Below, piece after piece: positions 62,522 to 64,000 of a stretch of 64,000 bases of DNA. The notes under the pieces are model-generated. The model ran no database searches. It was not told the origin of the DNA and saw only the letters and a list, made by a program, of their open reading frames with translations. The stretch's first letter is position 1. Every line of letters begins with the position of its first letter. The stretch comes from Variimorphobacter saccharofermentans (lineage in GTDB: Bacteria > Bacillota > Clostridia > Lachnospirales > Lachnospiraceae): assembly GCF_014174405.1 (NCBI RefSeq), contig NZ_JACEGA010000001.1, forward strand, positions 432,001 through 496,000. Direction: 5' to 3'. The translations under genes were made by a program, and so were the position numbers.

Positions 62522-63490
62522 TTATTCAGGTCGCTGGAATTCAATCATCTTTGCTCCCAGAACTCCATTCTCCTCAGCAAAATTACACATATGGGTGATA
62601 TAGTCATCCTTGACTTTATCCGAATCAAAGCTATATGCAGTTCTCCTGGTATAAGCTCCTTTCGTTGGATTATGAAAATACTCTTCAACGATGACATAGT
62701 CTGTGTTTTCGTTGAGTACGAAGGTATCCGGGCTTTCTATGGTGTAGGGGGTTGTAAGTAGAACTTCATCATAAGAATTTATTTCTTTTATTAGAATTTT
62801 GTCAACCACATCATTCACCACAACATGGATCTGATATTTATAAGTAATTGAATTTGTTTTTCCATTCACTGTTCTCTTGATGGTGCTGTCTATGGATTGT
62901 GAAAAGGAGTTCCCGGCATTATCGTTAGAAGCCATAAGGCCTGTGCTATTTCCGATTATGGTATAATAAGAACCGTCTTCCCTAAGATATACGGGGTTAA
63001 CATAAATGATTTCATTGATGTACGGTGATACATACAGAGTTGCCTCACCGCCGTTTATTTCACCGTCGTCAGTAACATTCACACTGTGCTTTACGTCATG
63101 AAGTCCATTTGCGCATAAACCGGTACTGACAGTATTACCTTGTTCATCTTTTTCATCAATAAATCCCATAAAATATCCATCAAGACCTTCAAAGATTACA
63201 GAATTGCCTTCATCGGAGAGAACACCCTCATATATTCCATTTGCTTGAAATGGATTATCATTGATAATAGAAATGTTTCCACTTGAATCTATTTTGTAAT
63301 CATCACGATCTAATTTGATTTCAGTCACTGGTTGTTCAGGCCAGCCTATGGTAACAAATACTCCTGCCAGTATGTCACCAGATTTCTTTGTACTGTCTCC
63401 ATCTATTGCCAGCTGACATCCGACAGTTGTAGAAATCAGCATTAGAATTATTAAGAATAGGGCACAGCGCCTTGTATTTCTACTCTTCAT
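62522..63490 (-). CDS. Hypothetical lipoprotein coupled to a YozG-type HTH gene
   Basis: About 323 residues. Start ATG at 63490 with GGAGGAT 7 bases upstream, lying inside the 3' end of the HTH gene (11-base overlap), so translation is coupled. Signal peptide CALFLIILMLISTTVG then Cys gives a lipobox TTVGC. The mature protein begins QLAIDGDSTKKSGDILAGVFVTIGWPE and is beta-rich with repeated ENGVLGAK/YVNPVYLRED-type strands. I know no family for it. A surface lipoprotein governed by a small Cro/CI-type regulator is the most that can be said. Confidence 0.72.
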   Translation of the reverse strand: MKSRNTRRCALFLIILMLISTTVGCQLAIDGDSTKKSGDILAGVFVTIGWPEQPVTEIKLDRDDYKIDSSGNISIINDNPFQANGIYEGVLSDEGNSVIFEGLDGYFMGFIDEKDEQGNTVSTGLCANGLHDVKHSVNVTDDGEINGGEATLYVSPYINEIIYVNPVYLREDGSYYTIIGNSTGLMASNDNAGNSFSQSIDSTIKRTVNGKTNSITYKYQIHVVVNDVVDKILIKEINSYDEVLLTTPYTIESPDTFVLNENTDYVIVEEYFHNPTKGAYTRRTAYSFDSDKVKDDYITHMCNFAEENGVLGAKMIEFQRPE

Positions 63491-63710
63491 CGATATCATC
63501 CTCCAAATTCCCATCGCTGGAGAGAATATCTCCAACATCACATTGTAAATAGTAACATATTTTATTCAACGTATTGAAGCGTACACCCTTTGCCTTGCCG
63601 CTTCTGAGCGCGGATAAATTTGCTTCGGTAATATTAATCAGCTTACATAGCTCCTTTGATGTCATATGACGTTCCTTCAGTTTCTCGTCTAAGTGTACAG
63701 TGATAGCCAT
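63480..63710 (-). CDS. YozG-type Cro/CI helix-turn-helix regulator
   Basis: 76 residues from ATG 63710 (GGAGGT site). The sequence MAITVHLDEKLKERHMTSKE, LCKLINITEANLSALRSGKA, VRFNTLNKICYYLQCDVGDIL is the compact HTH of the YozG group, which usually pairs with a DUF2975 membrane protein. Here such a membrane protein lies just upstream on the same strand. The stop overlaps the lipoprotein start. Confidence 0.9.
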   Translation of the reverse strand: MAITVHLDEKLKERHMTSKELCKLINITEANLSALRSGKAKGVRFNTLNKICYYLQCDVGDILSSDGNLEDDIDEE

Positions 63711-63743
63711 AATTACCTCCATTCTGTTTTCATCTGCTATATG

Positions 63744-64000
63744 CTAAATGATCATTTCATTCTCTTCATATAGTTCCTTTGTTTCCTTGAAAAATCCTGA
63801 TAGTATCATAGCGGAAATCGAGATTACTAATGGAGCCAGTGAGACATTCAATACGATGGAAGTATCGTTTAGTTGGCTGGAGAATACAAGCTGGAATAAG
63901 TTAAGAGCTATGTTACATCCTACCGTAAGGAATGCGGTACGTCTACTAAACATACCCATGCGTTTTGCCGCTTCAACTTCTTCCTCCTGTTTGTGCTTTG
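63744..64000 (-). CDS. Membrane protein, probably DUF2975 family (5' end outside window)
   Basis: The frame is open to the window edge: upstream of the internal Met at 63959 it reads KHKQEEEVEAAKRMGMFSRR, clearly coding, so the protein continues past 64000. Visible are two hydrophobic helices and an ELYEENEMII C-terminus. DUF2975 proteins pair with YozG-type HTH genes, which is the arrangement here. Helix topology beyond this is not visible, and the name is inferred from pairing. Confidence 0.7.
   Translation of the reverse strand, partial: KHKQEEEVEAAKRMGMFSRRTAFLTVGCNIALNLFQLVFSSQLNDTSIVLNVSLAPLVISISAMILSGFFKETKELYEENEMII

Overview
The window is about 64 kb of AT-rich chromosomal DNA from an anaerobic, spore-former-like Firmicute. 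It most resembles Lachnospiraceae (Clostridium cluster XIVa, Lachnoclostridium or 'Clostridium phytofermentans' type). The reasons are the base composition, strong AGGAGG ribosome sites with frequent GTG and TTG starts, the infC-rpmI-rplT operon, Csp-like subtilases, a GH3 glucosidase paired with an AraC regulator, and CUT1-type sugar transport. This is an inference from gene content and style, not from a database match. I saw no phage, insertion sequence, integrase, CRISPR array or rRNA.

Layout: 1-3379 is the 3' part of an oligopeptide ABC transporter operon (permease cut by the window edge, second permease, fused double ATPase), followed by a nested hairpin repeat. 3688-5286 is the infC-rpmI-rplT operon with a promoter, an attenuator-like leader, an AUU start for infC and a strong terminator. 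5367-8771 holds two gap-free subtilase paralogues, one catalytically intact and one with the nucleophile serine replaced by glycine. 9152-13275 is envelope related (LiaF-like protein, DUF4097 protein, D,D-carboxypeptidase, CPBP protease). 13437-19144 has a butanol-type alcohol dehydrogenase, a membrane glycerophosphodiesterase, a CDF metal exporter, an amidohydrolase and tRNA-Gln(CUG). 19361-23700 is a LacI-controlled CUT1 sugar transporter operon whose binding-protein gene is cut off and abuts a second gene fragment, which looks like a deletion scar. 23902-28657 has a lipoprotein amidase, a beta-propeller dehydrogenase-like protein, two small unknowns and a transglutaminase-like secreted protein. 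28895-32269 is a divergent GH3 glucosidase / AraC pair.

The most interesting block is 33665-40142: type II NADH dehydrogenase fused to a DoxX-like membrane region, polyprenyl diphosphate synthase, UbiA prenyltransferase, a duplicated-domain lipoprotein, and an ApbE-type flavin transferase lipoprotein. This set matches the core of the flavin-based extracellular electron transfer locus described in Listeria (Ndh2, DmkB, DmkA, PplA, FmnB). EetA, EetB and a flavin exporter/importer are not present in the window. The genes would work together as follows: Ndh2 oxidises NADH and reduces a dedicated demethylmenaquinone-like pool made by the two prenyl enzymes, and electrons pass to a surface lipoprotein carrying covalent FMN installed by the ApbE protein.

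40323-43621 holds an ArsR-type regulator, galK and galE. 43977-50260 has a secreted M14 peptidase, an atypical shikimate kinase homologue, a free-Met sulfoxide reductase, a ComEC-like hydrolase with DUF3006, ThpR and a YaiI/YqxD protein. 50385-53893 is a heterodimeric ABC exporter. 54077-59330 is uvrB-uvrA with a plausible LexA-type box. 59361-64000 has YfbR-like nucleotidase, unknowns, a lipoprotein coupled to a YozG-type HTH, and a membrane protein cut by the window edge.

A dispersed family of about 190-200 bp near-perfect palindromes (8778, 14618, 32346, 43643, plus a short relative at 53981) sits at gene 3' ends. Its outer arms differ between copies but stay complementary within each copy.
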